64,000 nucleotides of DNA from Sphingomonas endophytica (GCF_001476895.1 NZ_LDTB01000011.1:1-64000), one strand, 5' to 3'; counted from the stretch's first letter, positions 7,562-15,758 are shown. Notes: generated from the sequence alone by a model not told the origin. Program-made: numbers and translations.

Positions 7562-8504
7562 GGCCAACACTCCCGGCGTGAGCGATCCGGGCCGCGACTT
7601 CGGCAGGCGCAATGTCCGCAAAATCGGTTCCTGAGTCCGCTGAGCGCGTTTCCGGCCCAAGGGGCAGCGGAGTGGCCAAAAGCGCTCCGATGGACTCAGC
7701 GGCCCTCTGAGCGACTTCCATCCCGATATTCTCCGATAGGTGACGGTCATCGTCCGCCGCGACGATCAGCGTCCGGCTGGGGAACAGCTTGCGCATGGCG
7801 CGGGCGACGGTTTCGAGGTTGCGCGCCGACATGGCCGCGACCACACCGTGCCCGGCCGCACGGTGGACCGCTGCCATGGTGGCGAAGCCTTCCCCGATCA
7901 CCAGCGGCCCAGCCGATGGCCTGCCATCCTGCATGAACGCGCCGTGCGACCAGAACAGGCCTTCGGTGCGCCCGCCGGACAGGAACAGCTTTCGGCCATC
8001 GGGATAGATGCGCTGGACGTTCCACAGGCGAAAGCTGGGATCGACCATCGGGACAAGCAGCGCGTCGCCACTCTGCCGGATACCGAACGCGGGCAGGCCC
8101 TTGCGGGCCAGATAGCAATGCGCCGGATCGGCCTTGCCTGCACCGCGCCACAGATCGCAGGCAGCGCAAGCCGCCGCTTCCTGCTTGGCCTCGGTCTCCG
8201 CCTTGCGCCGGGCCTCGCTTTCACGGGCCTGAACCATGATCGCGCGCCTCTCGGCTGGTGACAGCGAACGGGGATCGCTCCCCGCACGCCATATTGTCCG
8301 CACGCCCAGCCGGTAGTGCCGAAACACGCCAGCGGGCACGCCATCAAGGTGCAGCCATGCCCAGCCGTTGCGCCGTCCGGGCTTGTCGCCATCGGCGCGA
8401 AAGCGCACAGGATCACCGGCAGCGAGCTTGTCGGCAATCGGTTCCACGGGGCGGATACCAGCCGCCCCCATGGCATCGAGAAAATCCGAAACAGGATCGG
8501 TCAC
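7554..8504 (-). CDS. Toprim-domain primase-like protein
   Basis: The 316-residue protein has an N-terminal region ending in a charged coil (about 85-110), a CAACDLW segment near 113 (possible remnant zinc site) and a C-terminal Toprim fold. The acidic residues are in GEGFATM (204-210) and ADDDRH (250-255). This is the arrangement of phage and plasmid TraC/P4-type primase-like proteins, which make primers for element replication. The start overlaps the preceding gene stop by four bases (ATGA). It lies directly upstream of the RepA-like ATPase, forming a primase-helicase pair. Confidence 0.83.
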   Translation of the reverse strand: MTDPVSDFLDAMGAAGIRPVEPIADKLAAGDPVRFRADGDKPGRRNGWAWLHLDGVPAGVFRHYRLGVRTIWRAGSDPRSLSPAERRAIMVQARESEARRKAETEAKQEAAACAACDLWRGAGKADPAHCYLARKGLPAFGIRQSGDALLVPMVDPSFRLWNVQRIYPDGRKLFLSGGRTEGLFWSHGAFMQDGRPSAGPLVIGEGFATMAAVHRAAGHGVVAAMSARNLETVARAMRKLFPSRTLIVAADDDRHLSENIGMEVAQRAAESIGALLATPLPLGPETRSADSGTDFADIAPAEVAARIAHAGSVGHA

Positions 8505-8812
8505 AATGCAGCCCTCCCTTTATCGGTAAGGCGCAACACCGCCGCGCCCTTGCCGGAAGGATTGCGGCGACGCGCGCCGGTCGGTTCCACAAGGCCCATG
8601 GCCCGCAGTTCGGAGAATCGCGGCTGCAGGCTTTCGCGGGCGACCTCGGCAAAGGCGACGGCTTCAAGCACCGTCGCCTCGCCCAGCCGATCCAGCGAGC
8701 GCATGGCGACGCGGCGAAGGTAGGAAACGCATGGCTTGATGGCCTCGGCAGCGTCCTGGCTGGTGCCGTCCGGGCCTTTCGCGCCGGGAATTTCGGGATA
8801 GCGATCAGACAT
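8501..8812 (-). CDS. Small winged-helix-like protein
   Basis: The 103-residue protein ends in RFSELRAMGLVEPTG...GKGAAVLRLTDKGRAAL, the recognition helix and beta-wing pattern of a winged-helix DNA-binding domain. The N-terminal third is polar. The start MSDRYPEIPG overlaps the preceding gene by eight bases. Its position just before the primase suggests a replication-control or initiator role, which is an inference. Confidence 0.65.
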   Translation of the reverse strand: MSDRYPEIPGAKGPDGTSQDAAEAIKPCVSYLRRVAMRSLDRLGEATVLEAVAFAEVARESLQPRFSELRAMGLVEPTGARRRNPSGKGAAVLRLTDKGRAAL

Positions 8813-9005
8813 GCTCGCCTCCCTCAGCCAGTGCGGGAAGGCCATGCCGGGAAAGTAGGATGCGCAGCCAGTTTGCCTGCTTGTCGCTGAGCGGGGCAGT
8901 GCGGAAGGCAAGGCCACCGCAGAATTGCCCTTCCTTTTCGGACAGGGATTCGACGGCCAGCAAGGCGCGTGCCGCAGCGGGGAAGCTGGGGAAGGTATCA
9001 GCCAT
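8805..9005 (-). CDS. Hypothetical small island protein, 66 residues
   Basis: The gene is supported by GGAGG eight bases before the ATG and by the eight-base overlaps with the genes on both sides. The product (MADTFPSFPAAARALLAVES...) is helical with no recognised domain. It contains SEKEGQFCGGLAF and SDKQANWLRILLSRHGL segments. The function is unknown. Confidence 0.6.
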   Translation of the reverse strand: MADTFPSFPAAARALLAVESLSEKEGQFCGGLAFRTAPLSDKQANWLRILLSRHGLPALAEGGEHV

Positions 9006-9186
9006 GATAGGCACCTCCCCCGAATGCGAGCGCGGCGACCATCGCGGCCAGTTCGGGCCTGACGTGGTGCGCTGCGATCAGGAATTGCGCCTGAATGGCG
9101 AGAGGGGTAGAGAGAGGGAGCGACAGGCCTGCAAAGCTATCCCGCGAAGCCCCGGTGCCAGCCGGGGTTTTGCTTTTCCGGGGCAT
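8998..9186 (-). CDS. Hypothetical small island protein, 62 residues
   Basis: A short gene between the excisionase-like gene (three-base gap) and the 66-residue gene (eight-base overlap). A GAGG sequence is suitably placed before the ATG. The product starts basic (MPRKSKTPAGTGASRD) and continues with a mildly hydrophobic helix (SLPLSTPLAIQAQFLIAAHH). There is no known domain. Operon position is the main support. Confidence 0.5.
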   Translation of the reverse strand: MPRKSKTPAGTGASRDSFAGLSLPLSTPLAIQAQFLIAAHHVRPELAAMVAALAFGGGAYHG

Positions 9187-9189
9187 GGC

Positions 9190-9378
9190 TCAAGCCTCCC
9201 CCGCGATGAGCGCGTGCAGCGCCTCGGCTGGAATGATCGTCCTGCCACCGACGCGAACAGCGCGAAGGCGACCAGCGGAAATGTGATTGTAGAGCGTGGT
9301 CCTACCTAGGCTGGACGCCCGGCAGGCTTCCCGAATGCTGTAACCGATCTTCGGGGGATCGTGCTTGATGGACTGCAT
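9190..9378 (-). CDS. Excisionase/AlpA-like helix-turn-helix protein
   Basis: The 62-residue protein from the chosen ATG has the MerR-type HTH pattern of excisionases and AlpA regulators: YSIREACRASSLGRTTLYNHISAGRL, then RAVRVGGRTIIPAEAL for the wing. Such proteins direct excision by the integrase and often activate element genes. The frame is open upstream to 9459, but the domain begins close to this ATG, which has GGGA upstream. It heads the run of small overlapping genes that leads to the primase and helicase. Confidence 0.75.
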   Translation of the reverse strand: MQSIKHDPPKIGYSIREACRASSLGRTTLYNHISAGRLRAVRVGGRTIIPAEALHALIAGEA

Positions 9379-9433
9379 GGTTTCGGTCCCATTTGGCCCG
9401 CGCGGGTATGCGCCGGACTTCATGGGACGGGGG

Positions 9434-10174
9434 TCAGCTATCCTCGGTCGGAGAAACACGGGGGGTTTTCAAGATTCCACCTTCACCCGCGCCGAACGGC
9501 ATTTTTTGATCGTTGAAAAATCGGACCATGATCGGGAATGCGTTGTCAGCGCCAAACATTTCCGCCGTTCTGACAAACCATCCATAGACCATTGTTGCGT
9601 GGCTTGCTGCCGGATGATCTTTCGCCTCTTGGCTGACTAGCTCTCGCGCGGTTTCAAGTTGTGCCCGTGTGACAGTTCCAAACCATCGGCCTTTCATCTT
9701 GCGCGCAGCCGCCGAGAGTTTGTCGGATTGCGTCATATCATCGCCGGGATGAGTGCGAAGCCAGCCCTCAGCCAGTGCAGCGAGAATCCCGGTGCGCTCG
9801 TGGTCGGCAAGTGTGGCCTTGGGCCTCCCGCCCCTTGCCCGCTGAGCAAACATCAGATCGAGTGAATTGTTCTCACGTTCCGCCAATGCGGCAATGGGCC
9901 GCATCAATGGTGCAAGTGTCGCGTTGGCGAACCCCTGCGCTTTCAAAAAATCTGCGACCGCAAGCAATGCATGTGCGACTGCATCACGTTGGTCCTGCAA
10001 CTTATCGCTCTCGTATAGCTGAGCATCGTCTGTTAGCTGAGCGTGCAATCTGTCCAATGCTGCAACACGGCCACCAGCCGGACGCTGGCGAGCATATCCA
10101 TCTTGCCGAGCTTGTCGCGATGCCTCGGCATGTTCAGCCTCGGTTGGCATCCGATATGGTGGCTTCTGACCCAT
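9434..10174 (-). CDS. Hypothetical island protein, 246 residues
   Basis: Not recognised. The protein is mostly helical and polar, with a coiled-coil-like stretch from about residue 35 to 110 (RVAALDRLHAQLTDDAQLYE..., then ADFLKAQGFANATLAPLMRPIAALAERENN). A RARGGRPKATLADHER segment near 115 resembles the lead-in to a DNA-binding helix. The start MGQKPPYRMP is preceded by GGGAGG; an in-frame TTG lies four codons before. The downstream excisionase-like gene starts 55 bases on. It might be a regulator or replication accessory, but no motif proves this. Confidence 0.6.
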   Translation of the reverse strand: MGQKPPYRMPTEAEHAEASRQARQDGYARQRPAGGRVAALDRLHAQLTDDAQLYESDKLQDQRDAVAHALLAVADFLKAQGFANATLAPLMRPIAALAERENNSLDLMFAQRARGGRPKATLADHERTGILAALAEGWLRTHPGDDMTQSDKLSAAARKMKGRWFGTVTRAQLETARELVSQEAKDHPAASHATMVYGWFVRTAEMFGADNAFPIMVRFFNDQKMPFGAGEGGILKTPRVSPTEDS

Positions 10175-10316
10175 GCCGCCTCCCAAGCGGTTCCCAAAAG
10201 TAGGAGGGGAAGCACGTGGGAAGCGTGCTTGTCGGATGGCCGTCCTATCCCCGCCAAATTAAATAGTGGCCGGATATTCATTTTATCAGGGGGCAGCGGG
10301 AGCTATCCCCAGCCGC
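10175..10316 (-). promoter_or_regulatory. Probable leftward promoter region with an inverted repeat
   Basis: This gap before the 246-residue gene holds the most AT-rich stretch of the right half of the island (about 10255-10290). It also holds a perfect 7-bp inverted repeat AAGCACG/CGTGCTT (10210-10230, seven-base loop) about 35 bases before the start codon. The pattern suits a promoter with an operator or attenuator hairpin. No -10/-35 pair is clear enough to name. Confidence 0.4.
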
Positions 10317-10781
10317 TCAATATCCATCCTCATATTCGCCCGGATCGCTGATCGGACAACCCGCGCCACGGTCGCGCATCGCCGGGCCTGTCCAGCAATC
10401 CTCATCATATTGCCCGGCTGGATCGTCGTCCTCGGCATCCTCATGCGCTTGCGTGATATTTGGGCCGCGCTTCTGGCTCCCGCGCATGGTGTGCCACTCA
10501 ATCCAAGCATTCTCCCCGGCGTCGGCAATGTCGCATCCTGGCTCATCGCTGGGCACCGGACGGCCCAAGTCAGTGCAGCGCGAAACTTCATCCTCGCTGC
10601 ATTCGCCCTCCCGGTCGGGATCACCGTCCAGCACGTCGAGCAAGTCAATTGCCACCGTGACAAATACCGCCAGCTTGCCGCGATCATACCGCGACAGGAT
10701 ACGCGCCACGGCTGGCATGGGCGGTATCGCGCCCGGCAGGGTGACGGGCTGGGCCTCTCGGCCTATGGGGTTGCTAGCCAT
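10317..10781 (-). CDS. Acidic hypothetical island protein
   Basis: The start is well supported: AAGGAG eight bases before the ATG of MASNPIGREAQPV; the frame continues upstream without such a site. The 154-residue product has a helical segment (VARILSRYDRGKLAVFVTVAIDLLDVLDGD) and a long acidic, cysteine-containing tail (DDEPGCDIADAGENAWIEWH, HEDAEDDDPAGQYDEDC). I recall proteins with the same LLDxLDGDPD...DEPGCD features in mobile elements of related bacteria, without an assigned function. It lies between the integrase and the replication genes and reads the same way. Confidence 0.62.
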   Translation of the reverse strand: MASNPIGREAQPVTLPGAIPPMPAVARILSRYDRGKLAVFVTVAIDLLDVLDGDPDREGECSEDEVSRCTDLGRPVPSDEPGCDIADAGENAWIEWHTMRGSQKRGPNITQAHEDAEDDDPAGQYDEDCWTGPAMRDRGAGCPISDPGEYEDGY

Positions 10782-10814
10782 ATTCTCGACTCCTTGCAGT
10801 CGGGTTGTGGTTAG

Positions 10815-10850
10815 GGCCAGCGGGGGAGCTACTACCTTCCCCGGCTGGCC
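10815..10850 (-). terminator. Hairpin downstream of the integrase gene
   Basis: GGCCAGC-G-GGGGA pairs with TCCCC-G-GCTGGCC (12 pairs, one mismatch) in the gap between the integrase stop and the next gene. No T-run follows on the minus strand, so it is at best a weak terminator or an mRNA-stabilising hairpin. Confidence 0.4.
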
Positions 10851-10882
10851 CGCTTCCATCGGGCCGAATGCCCGGTGAAACT

Positions 10883-12130
10883 CTATCCGGCCTCAGCCTT
10901 ACGGATGGGCGTCACGTTGGCACCAGTCGCCGGGATCGTGGCGCAATAGGTAGCCCAATCGTCCATGAGCCGCCGCCGCTTGTCGAACAGGTCGCCGCGC
11001 CGATAGGCCCGCTCCACCTTGTTCTCGATGGTGTGCGCCAAGGCCATTTCCGCGACCTCATGGGCATAGCCGGTGCATTCAGCAGACCAGTCGCGGAAGC
11101 CCGAACGGAAGCCGTGCACGGTCACGTCAACTTTCATTCGGCGCAGCAGCATTGTCATGGCCATGCCGGACATTTTTCCGCCCTTGGTTGCCGGGAAAAG
11201 CCATTCCTTGCGCAGCCCTTGCGTGGACTTCAAAATCTCCACCGCGCGCGGCGACAGGGGCACGCGATGCTCCTTGCCCGCCTTCATGCGGCTGGCCGGG
11301 ATGGTCCAGATTGCCTTGTCCAAATCGACCTCATCCCACTTCGCGCCGATCACTTCCCCGGTGCGGGCAGCGGTCAGGATTGTAAATTCCAGCGCCAGCG
11401 CCGCGACGGCCTCCCGCTTTTGCAGCGCGCCGACGAATGCCGGGATCGCTTCATAGGGCATGGCTTTGTGGTGGCCGCGCGTGAGCCGGGAGCGGGCAGG
11501 CAGGATTTGCGCGATATGGCCCCGCCACCGGGCCGGGTTTTCGCCCTCCCGGTATCCACGCGCCTTGGCGGCATCGAGGATCGTTTCCATGCGTCCCCGC
11601 ACGCGGCTGGCAGTCTCGGCCTTGGCCTTCCAGATCGGCTCAAGAATTTTCAGGACGTGGGCAGTCCCGACCTCGGCAACGGGCAACTCCCCGATCACCG
11701 GATAGACATAGGTGGCCAGCGTGTTCTTCCATTGCTGGCGATGCTTGTCATTGCGCCAGCTTCCCTCATTCGCGCCGATGTAGGTTTCCGCCACCGCCTT
11801 GAACGTCATTCCGGCGACTTGTGCAGCCTGAGCGGCAGCAAGGGCCTCAGCGGCCTCCCGCTGGCGTTCCTCAAGGGGATCAACCCCCGCCTTGACCTTG
11901 AGGCGCAGCGCGTCGCGCGCATCGCGGGCTTGCGACAGGGAAATGCCGTCCGGTCCAGCCGGGCCAAGTCCAATGTCCCGCGACTTGCCGTTGAGCATGA
12001 AGCGATAGACCCATGACCGGGCACCGCTTTCCTTCACCAGCAAATGCAACCCGCCACCATCGGCATGGCGACCGGGCTTTGCATTCTTCACCGCCAAGGG
12101 CGTGAGAACGTTGCTGAGCTTCTTGGGCAT
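10883..12130 (-). CDS. P4-type tyrosine integrase
   Basis: The 415-residue protein has the N-terminal DUF4102/P4-integrase domain (LTPLAVKNAKPGRHADGGGLHLLV), a SAM-like core-binding domain (about 105-205) and the catalytic domain. The catalytic set is complete: R256 (AARTGEV), H339 and R342 (HGFRSGFRD), H366 (LAHTIEN) and Y376 (ERAYRRGD). Enzymes of this type recombine at tRNA 3' ends, as here. Unusually the gene lies beside attR, at the end away from the tRNA, and reads inward. A palindrome overlaps its ribosome-binding site. Confidence 0.95.
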   Translation of the reverse strand: MPKKLSNVLTPLAVKNAKPGRHADGGGLHLLVKESGARSWVYRFMLNGKSRDIGLGPAGPDGISLSQARDARDALRLKVKAGVDPLEERQREAAEALAAAQAAQVAGMTFKAVAETYIGANEGSWRNDKHRQQWKNTLATYVYPVIGELPVAEVGTAHVLKILEPIWKAKAETASRVRGRMETILDAAKARGYREGENPARWRGHIAQILPARSRLTRGHHKAMPYEAIPAFVGALQKREAVAALALEFTILTAARTGEVIGAKWDEVDLDKAIWTIPASRMKAGKEHRVPLSPRAVEILKSTQGLRKEWLFPATKGGKMSGMAMTMLLRRMKVDVTVHGFRSGFRDWSAECTGYAHEVAEMALAHTIENKVERAYRRGDLFDKRRRLMDDWATYCATIPATGANVTPIRKAEAG

Positions 12131-12133
12131 TAT

Positions 12134-12152
12134 GGCTCCCTGTCAGGGAACC
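12134..12152. promoter_or_regulatory. Palindrome over the integrase ribosome-binding site
   Basis: GGCTCCCTGTCAGGGAACC is a near-perfect 19-base palindrome that ends three bases from the integrase start codon. On the integrase strand its second arm contains AGGGAG, the likely ribosome-binding site. It could be a repressor operator or an mRNA hairpin that hides the site. Confidence 0.55.
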
Positions 12153-12640
12153 GAACCTGCCCCTAGATCGCCCCAATGGCGTCGCGGCACCGCGTTCCCA
12201 AAACTGTTCCCCGATAATAGCGCGGTTTTATGGGAACGCAACGGGACGCATTCGGACAAGCGGACGGGAAGTCCCCACCAAATCCGCCTATTTTAGCCGT
12301 TATCGTGGAGGTATCCGGATGCAGCTGGACGATAGTTAGGCGGACTCCGTCTCCGCCACCGACGCTTCCTATGCGCGTCCGAAAATGCCTTAGGCGTGCT
12401 GCCGGCGAGGACACGTGAGAACGGTTGCGAGTATAAGCTCGCGTCCGGTCGGCGGCGTGTTGCTTCTGTTGAGGGGTCGCGCGGAAATGTGCGCGAGATG
12501 GTGGAATGTCGCCGGCGCGGCGAACCCGTCCTCATGTACGGATACCGCCCGTGAGGAGAGCCTGACGCCTTTACAGAACGCGACGTGCCCACGATCGCAA
12601 CGGTTCACCGCGGCCGGCGACGAACGGCCGCGCGAATCGC
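12153..12640. other. Right end of the island and chromosomal flank, no supported gene
   Basis: Holds attR (12345-12358) and otherwise no gene I can support. It ends at the stop codon of the leftward SDR gene. The short frames on both strands have no domain and no good start. Confidence 0.5.
12345..12358 (+). repeat. attR: second copy of tRNA-Ser 3' end
   Basis: Exact direct copy of the 14-base tRNA end, about 215 bases beyond the integrase start codon. The flanking bases differ from the left copy on both sides, so the identity is limited to the core. This marks the right border of the element. Confidence 0.83.
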
Positions 12641-13420
12641 TCAGGCCCGCCCGTCACCTGCCTCCCGTTGTCGGGCGGCCCTCTCGGTAAGCGTCTTCAA
12701 CGTCTCGTCGAAGCGGCCTTCGCGTTCAGCCTGACGCAGGAACTGCACCTCATCCACCAGGATTTCCGAAGGCGTCGGATCCTGGCCGAGCTGCACCGCG
12801 ACCGCATCGGCGAATGCATCGATCGGCATATAGCCCGGCCGGTCGGCCTGCCCGGGGGTCAGGCCGGTGCGTACACCCGGCGGTACCAGCTCCAGCACCT
12901 CGACCTGCCCCTGCAACTGGGTTCGCAGCGACACCGTGTAGGAATGAATCGCGGCCTTGCTCGCCGAATAGGTGGGTGCGGCCACCAGCGGCACATAGGC
13001 CAAACCCGAAGTGACCATCACGATCGCGGCGTTCGGCTGACCTTTTAGATGGTCGACAAGCGCATTCGTCAGGCGGATCGGTCCGAGAACGTTGATCGCC
13101 AGCGTCGCCTCTGCATCGGTCAGGTCGCGATGGCTCGTCAGATCCTCGAACTTCATGATGCCGGCGTTATTGAACACGACGTTCAGCGCCGGAAAATCGG
13201 CAATCACGCGTCGGGCGAACGCATCGACCGACGCGGCGTCCGCGACGTCGAGAACCATGGTGTGGAGGCGATCACGCCCCACCGCCGCCCGGCGCAACGC
13301 CTCTTCCCGCCGCCCGGCGAGGATGACGGTGTCGCCGCGATCATGGAAGCGATGCGCCAGCGCCTCGCCGATACCGCTGCCGCCGCCGGTCATCAGGATG
13401 GTGTTGCCGCTCGTCTTCAT
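12641..13420 (-). CDS. SDR-family oxidoreductase
   Basis: The 259-residue protein is a classical short-chain dehydrogenase: cofactor motif TGGGSGIGEAL (residues 11-21), NNAG at the end of the fourth strand (FNNAGIM), and the catalytic serine and Y-x-x-x-K (TSG..., YSASKAAIH). The sequence after the fold (DAFADAVAVQLGQDPTPSEILVDEVQFLRQAE) resembles the DltE-like branch. It would oxidise or reduce an alcohol/ketone pair with NAD(P). The substrate cannot be told. It lies just outside the island and has no clear operon partner. Confidence 0.85.
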   Translation of the reverse strand: MKTSGNTILMTGGGSGIGEALAHRFHDRGDTVILAGRREEALRRAAVGRDRLHTMVLDVADAASVDAFARRVIADFPALNVVFNNAGIMKFEDLTSHRDLTDAEATLAINVLGPIRLTNALVDHLKGQPNAAIVMVTSGLAYVPLVAAPTYSASKAAIHSYTVSLRTQLQGQVEVLELVPPGVRTGLTPGQADRPGYMPIDAFADAVAVQLGQDPTPSEILVDEVQFLRQAEREGRFDETLKTLTERAARQREAGDGRA

Positions 13421-13508
13421 CGGTGGAGGCTCCGCATCGGGACCAGCCGTCGCGTCTCAACGATCGCCGGGGTGAAACGTTCACGATCCCGCCCGTCGCC
13501 GCCGTCCG

Positions 13509-14972
13509 TCACGGCGCGCGGCGCAGGTCGCAGATCGCCCGGCGGAGCCCCGTCTTCGCGACCGGGCCGCTCTGGTCGAACGCCATATAGGCGCGCGCCG
13601 TGCGGTCGTATGCCGGCCATCGCACCAGCCCCGGATGGTTCGGCGTACCGGTTTGCACGAAATGCGCCCAATAGGCCTGTAGTGGCGGCGCGCCCGGCTG
13701 CGGTGCCTCGAAGATATAGCGGAGCTCGCTGGCATGGCGTACCGCGCCGCCGGGCGGGGCATAATCGAACTGATACTGCCATACCGTTCCGCCGATCGCG
13801 GAAAGCGCGTTCGATACCGTGATGACCGGGCAGCGAAAGGTGAGGTCATTGGCCAGCTGAAGCGTCACATCGGCTAGCCGGGGATCGGAGGTCGGCGTGC
13901 CGCCCGGTTGCAAGCCGTAGAGTCGCAGCGCCTCGTCGGCGTCGGCGCCGAAGGCACGTCGCACCGTTGCAACCGCCGCGCCGTGCAGCGGCAGTTCCGT
14001 CGCGTTCATCCCGATCAGCAGCGGCACGCGCGTCACGTGACCGCCGGCCAGCAGGCGCGCCGGTGTGTCGGTGAGCACACGACCATCGACCACCGCCTGA
14101 AGCCAGATGAAGTCGTCGTCGTCGAGCCCGGGAACGTCCGTGTCCTTGTCCGCCGCCAGCACCTGTCGCCACGACAGTCCGCGCAGCTGCGCCGCGGTGG
14201 CGGTGGCGCGCAACCCGGCGCGGCCCGCGATCAGCGTACCGAGCCGCTCGTTGGAGGCGAGGTCGCGGGGCGCGGTGCCGAAACCGGCGGTGCCGCTTTC
14301 CGCGATCGCCTGCGCGAACAGCGCGCGCGAGCCGGGGAGCAGCATGTGCAGGCCCACGTCCATCGCCCCGGCCGATTCGCCCGCGATGGTCACGCGCGCC
14401 GGGTCGCCCCCGAAGGCGGCGATGTTGCGCTTCACCCATCGGAGCGCCGCCTGCTGGTCCATCAGGCCATAATTGCCGCTGTGCCCGCCCTGCTCACGGC
14501 TGAGCCTGGGGTGCGACAGGAAGCCGAGCGAGCCGAGCCGGTACTGGATGCTGACGACGACCAGCCCCCTTTCCGCGATCGGCGACTCGACGGGGCCGGC
14601 ACCACTGCCGGCGCGATTGCTGCCGCCGTGGATCCAGAACAACACCGGCAGTCTGGCGCCGGGGCGCAGGTCCGGGGTGCGCACGTCGAGAAACAGACAG
14701 TCCTCGTCGCTGGCATCGGCGTCGGCGCGATTCCAGCCGAAGCTGACCTGCGGGCAGGTGGCGTGCCGGGCGATCGTGGCACGCGGTGTGGTCCACGGGT
14801 GCGGGCGCCGCGGCGCGCGCCAGCGCAGTGCGCCGACCGGCGGCGCGGCATAGGGGATGCCGCGAAAGACGGCGCCGGCACCCATCGCCACGCCGCGCAC
14901 GGGACCGTCGTCGGTGCGGACGACCGGAGCGGCCGGCTGAGCGGCGAGCGCGATCGCCAGGAGCGTGCTCAT
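13509..14972 (-). CDS. Carboxylesterase type B, probably exported
   Basis: The 487-residue protein follows the para-nitrobenzyl esterase pattern: oxyanion HGG at 115-117, EDCLFLDVRTP before it, and nucleophile Ser200 in GESAGA. An acid and histidine are likely in the C-terminal half (HASELRYIF). The N-terminus (MSTLLAIALAAQPAAP) is a short signal peptide. The start was chosen because its ATGA overlaps the stop of the SGNH hydrolase gene upstream. Next to xylan genes it probably removes ester side groups, but the substrate is not shown by the sequence. Confidence 0.87.
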   Translation of the reverse strand: MSTLLAIALAAQPAAPVVRTDDGPVRGVAMGAGAVFRGIPYAAPPVGALRWRAPRRPHPWTTPRATIARHATCPQVSFGWNRADADASDEDCLFLDVRTPDLRPGARLPVLFWIHGGSNRAGSGAGPVESPIAERGLVVVSIQYRLGSLGFLSHPRLSREQGGHSGNYGLMDQQAALRWVKRNIAAFGGDPARVTIAGESAGAMDVGLHMLLPGSRALFAQAIAESGTAGFGTAPRDLASNERLGTLIAGRAGLRATATAAQLRGLSWRQVLAADKDTDVPGLDDDDFIWLQAVVDGRVLTDTPARLLAGGHVTRVPLLIGMNATELPLHGAAVATVRRAFGADADEALRLYGLQPGGTPTSDPRLADVTLQLANDLTFRCPVITVSNALSAIGGTVWQYQFDYAPPGGAVRHASELRYIFEAPQPGAPPLQAYWAHFVQTGTPNHPGLVRWPAYDRTARAYMAFDQSGPVAKTGLRRAICDLRRAP

Positions 14973-15709
14973 CGCGCGCTGGCCCGCGGCGCCGGCGTCG
15001 CCATCGCGATGCGGATCGCCGCCTCCGCTACCGGGGCCATTGCCGCATAGCCGGCCCTGTTCGGATGGACGCCGTCGCTGGTCCATGCCGCCCGCAATGC
15101 CTGCCCGTCGTGCAGCACGTTCCAATAGTCGGCATAGGTCGCACCGGTGCGCGCCGCATAATCCTTCATCCAGGCATTGAGCGCCGCGATCCGGGCAGCG
15201 GGTTCGATCCCCGGTCGCCAGGGAAAGCGGTCGGCCGGCGGGATCGAGGCCAGGATGACGCGGATGCCGTGCGCCCGCGCCAGCTCGGTCATCGACATCA
15301 GGTTCGCTTCGGTCTGTTCGAGGGTCATCGGGCCGGTGTTGCCGGCGATGTCGTTCGTGCCGGCCATGATCTGGACGACCTGCGGGTGAAGGTCGATGAC
15401 GTCCTGCCGGAACCGCAGCAGCATCTGCGGTGTCGTCTGCCCGCTGATCCCGCGACCATGGCGGCCCGGCGTGAAGAAACCGGGCATCATGTCGAACCAG
15501 CCCTGCGTGATCGAATCGCCCATGAACACGACGCGCACCGGTCCGGTAATCCGCGCGTTGGCCTCCTGATAGCGGCCGAGCCAGGCGAAATCCGTGCGCA
15601 GCCGCTCCTCCGCCGCATCCTCTCGCGGCGTCTGACCGGTCGGGGGCCGGGTCTGGGCGATGGCCGCCGCCGACAACGGGATCAGCATCGACATGAGCAG
15701 GGACTTCAT
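14969..15709 (-). CDS. Secreted SGNH/GDSL hydrolase (likely carbohydrate esterase)
   Basis: The protein has a signal peptide (MKSLLMSMLIPLSAAAIAQ) and the SGNH blocks in order: FMGDSITQGW (Ser), GISGQTT (Gly), MAGTNDI (Asn) and SDGVHPN (Asp/His). This is the GDSL-2 type often found as acetylxylan or other sugar esterases. Two further ATGs lie within nine bases upstream (15718 and 15715); the one chosen is best spaced from CGGAG. It overlaps the carboxylesterase gene by four bases and follows the LacI gene by 49 bases, so the three are probably cotranscribed. Confidence 0.85.
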   Translation of the reverse strand: MKSLLMSMLIPLSAAAIAQTRPPTGQTPREDAAEERLRTDFAWLGRYQEANARITGPVRVVFMGDSITQGWFDMMPGFFTPGRHGRGISGQTTPQMLLRFRQDVIDLHPQVVQIMAGTNDIAGNTGPMTLEQTEANLMSMTELARAHGIRVILASIPPADRFPWRPGIEPAARIAALNAWMKDYAARTGATYADYWNVLHDGQALRAAWTSDGVHPNRAGYAAMAPVAEAAIRIAMATPAPRASAR

Positions 15710-15758
15710 CACCATCATGCTCCGATTGTCCGCCGCGACACGGCGAAGGGATAGGGAT

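Larger units (their letters stand above)
3831..12358. mobile_element. Integrated satellite-like genomic island in tRNA-Ser
   Basis: An about 8.5 kb segment is bounded by two direct copies of the last 14 bases of the tRNA gene. Inside are a P4-type integrase, an excisionase-like HTH protein, small overlapping genes, a Toprim primase-like protein, a RepA-like ATPase, repeats resembling iterons and several unknown genes. No genes for capsid, portal, large terminase, tail, relaxase or type IV secretion are visible. By gene content it resembles small integrative elements that replicate after excision and rely on a helper phage or plasmid for transfer; that lifestyle is inferred. The leftmost 2.5 kb looks less GC-rich than the chromosome around it. 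Confidence 0.85.

Noticed and set aside
10266-10814. Plus-strand frame (182 codons) opposite the acidic island protein
   Set aside because: The minus-strand gene has a strong ribosome-binding site and familiar element-type sequence; the plus frame has neither.
3845-12344. Idea that the island is a complete prophage
   Set aside because: No capsid, portal, terminase large subunit, tail or lysis gene can be recognised.
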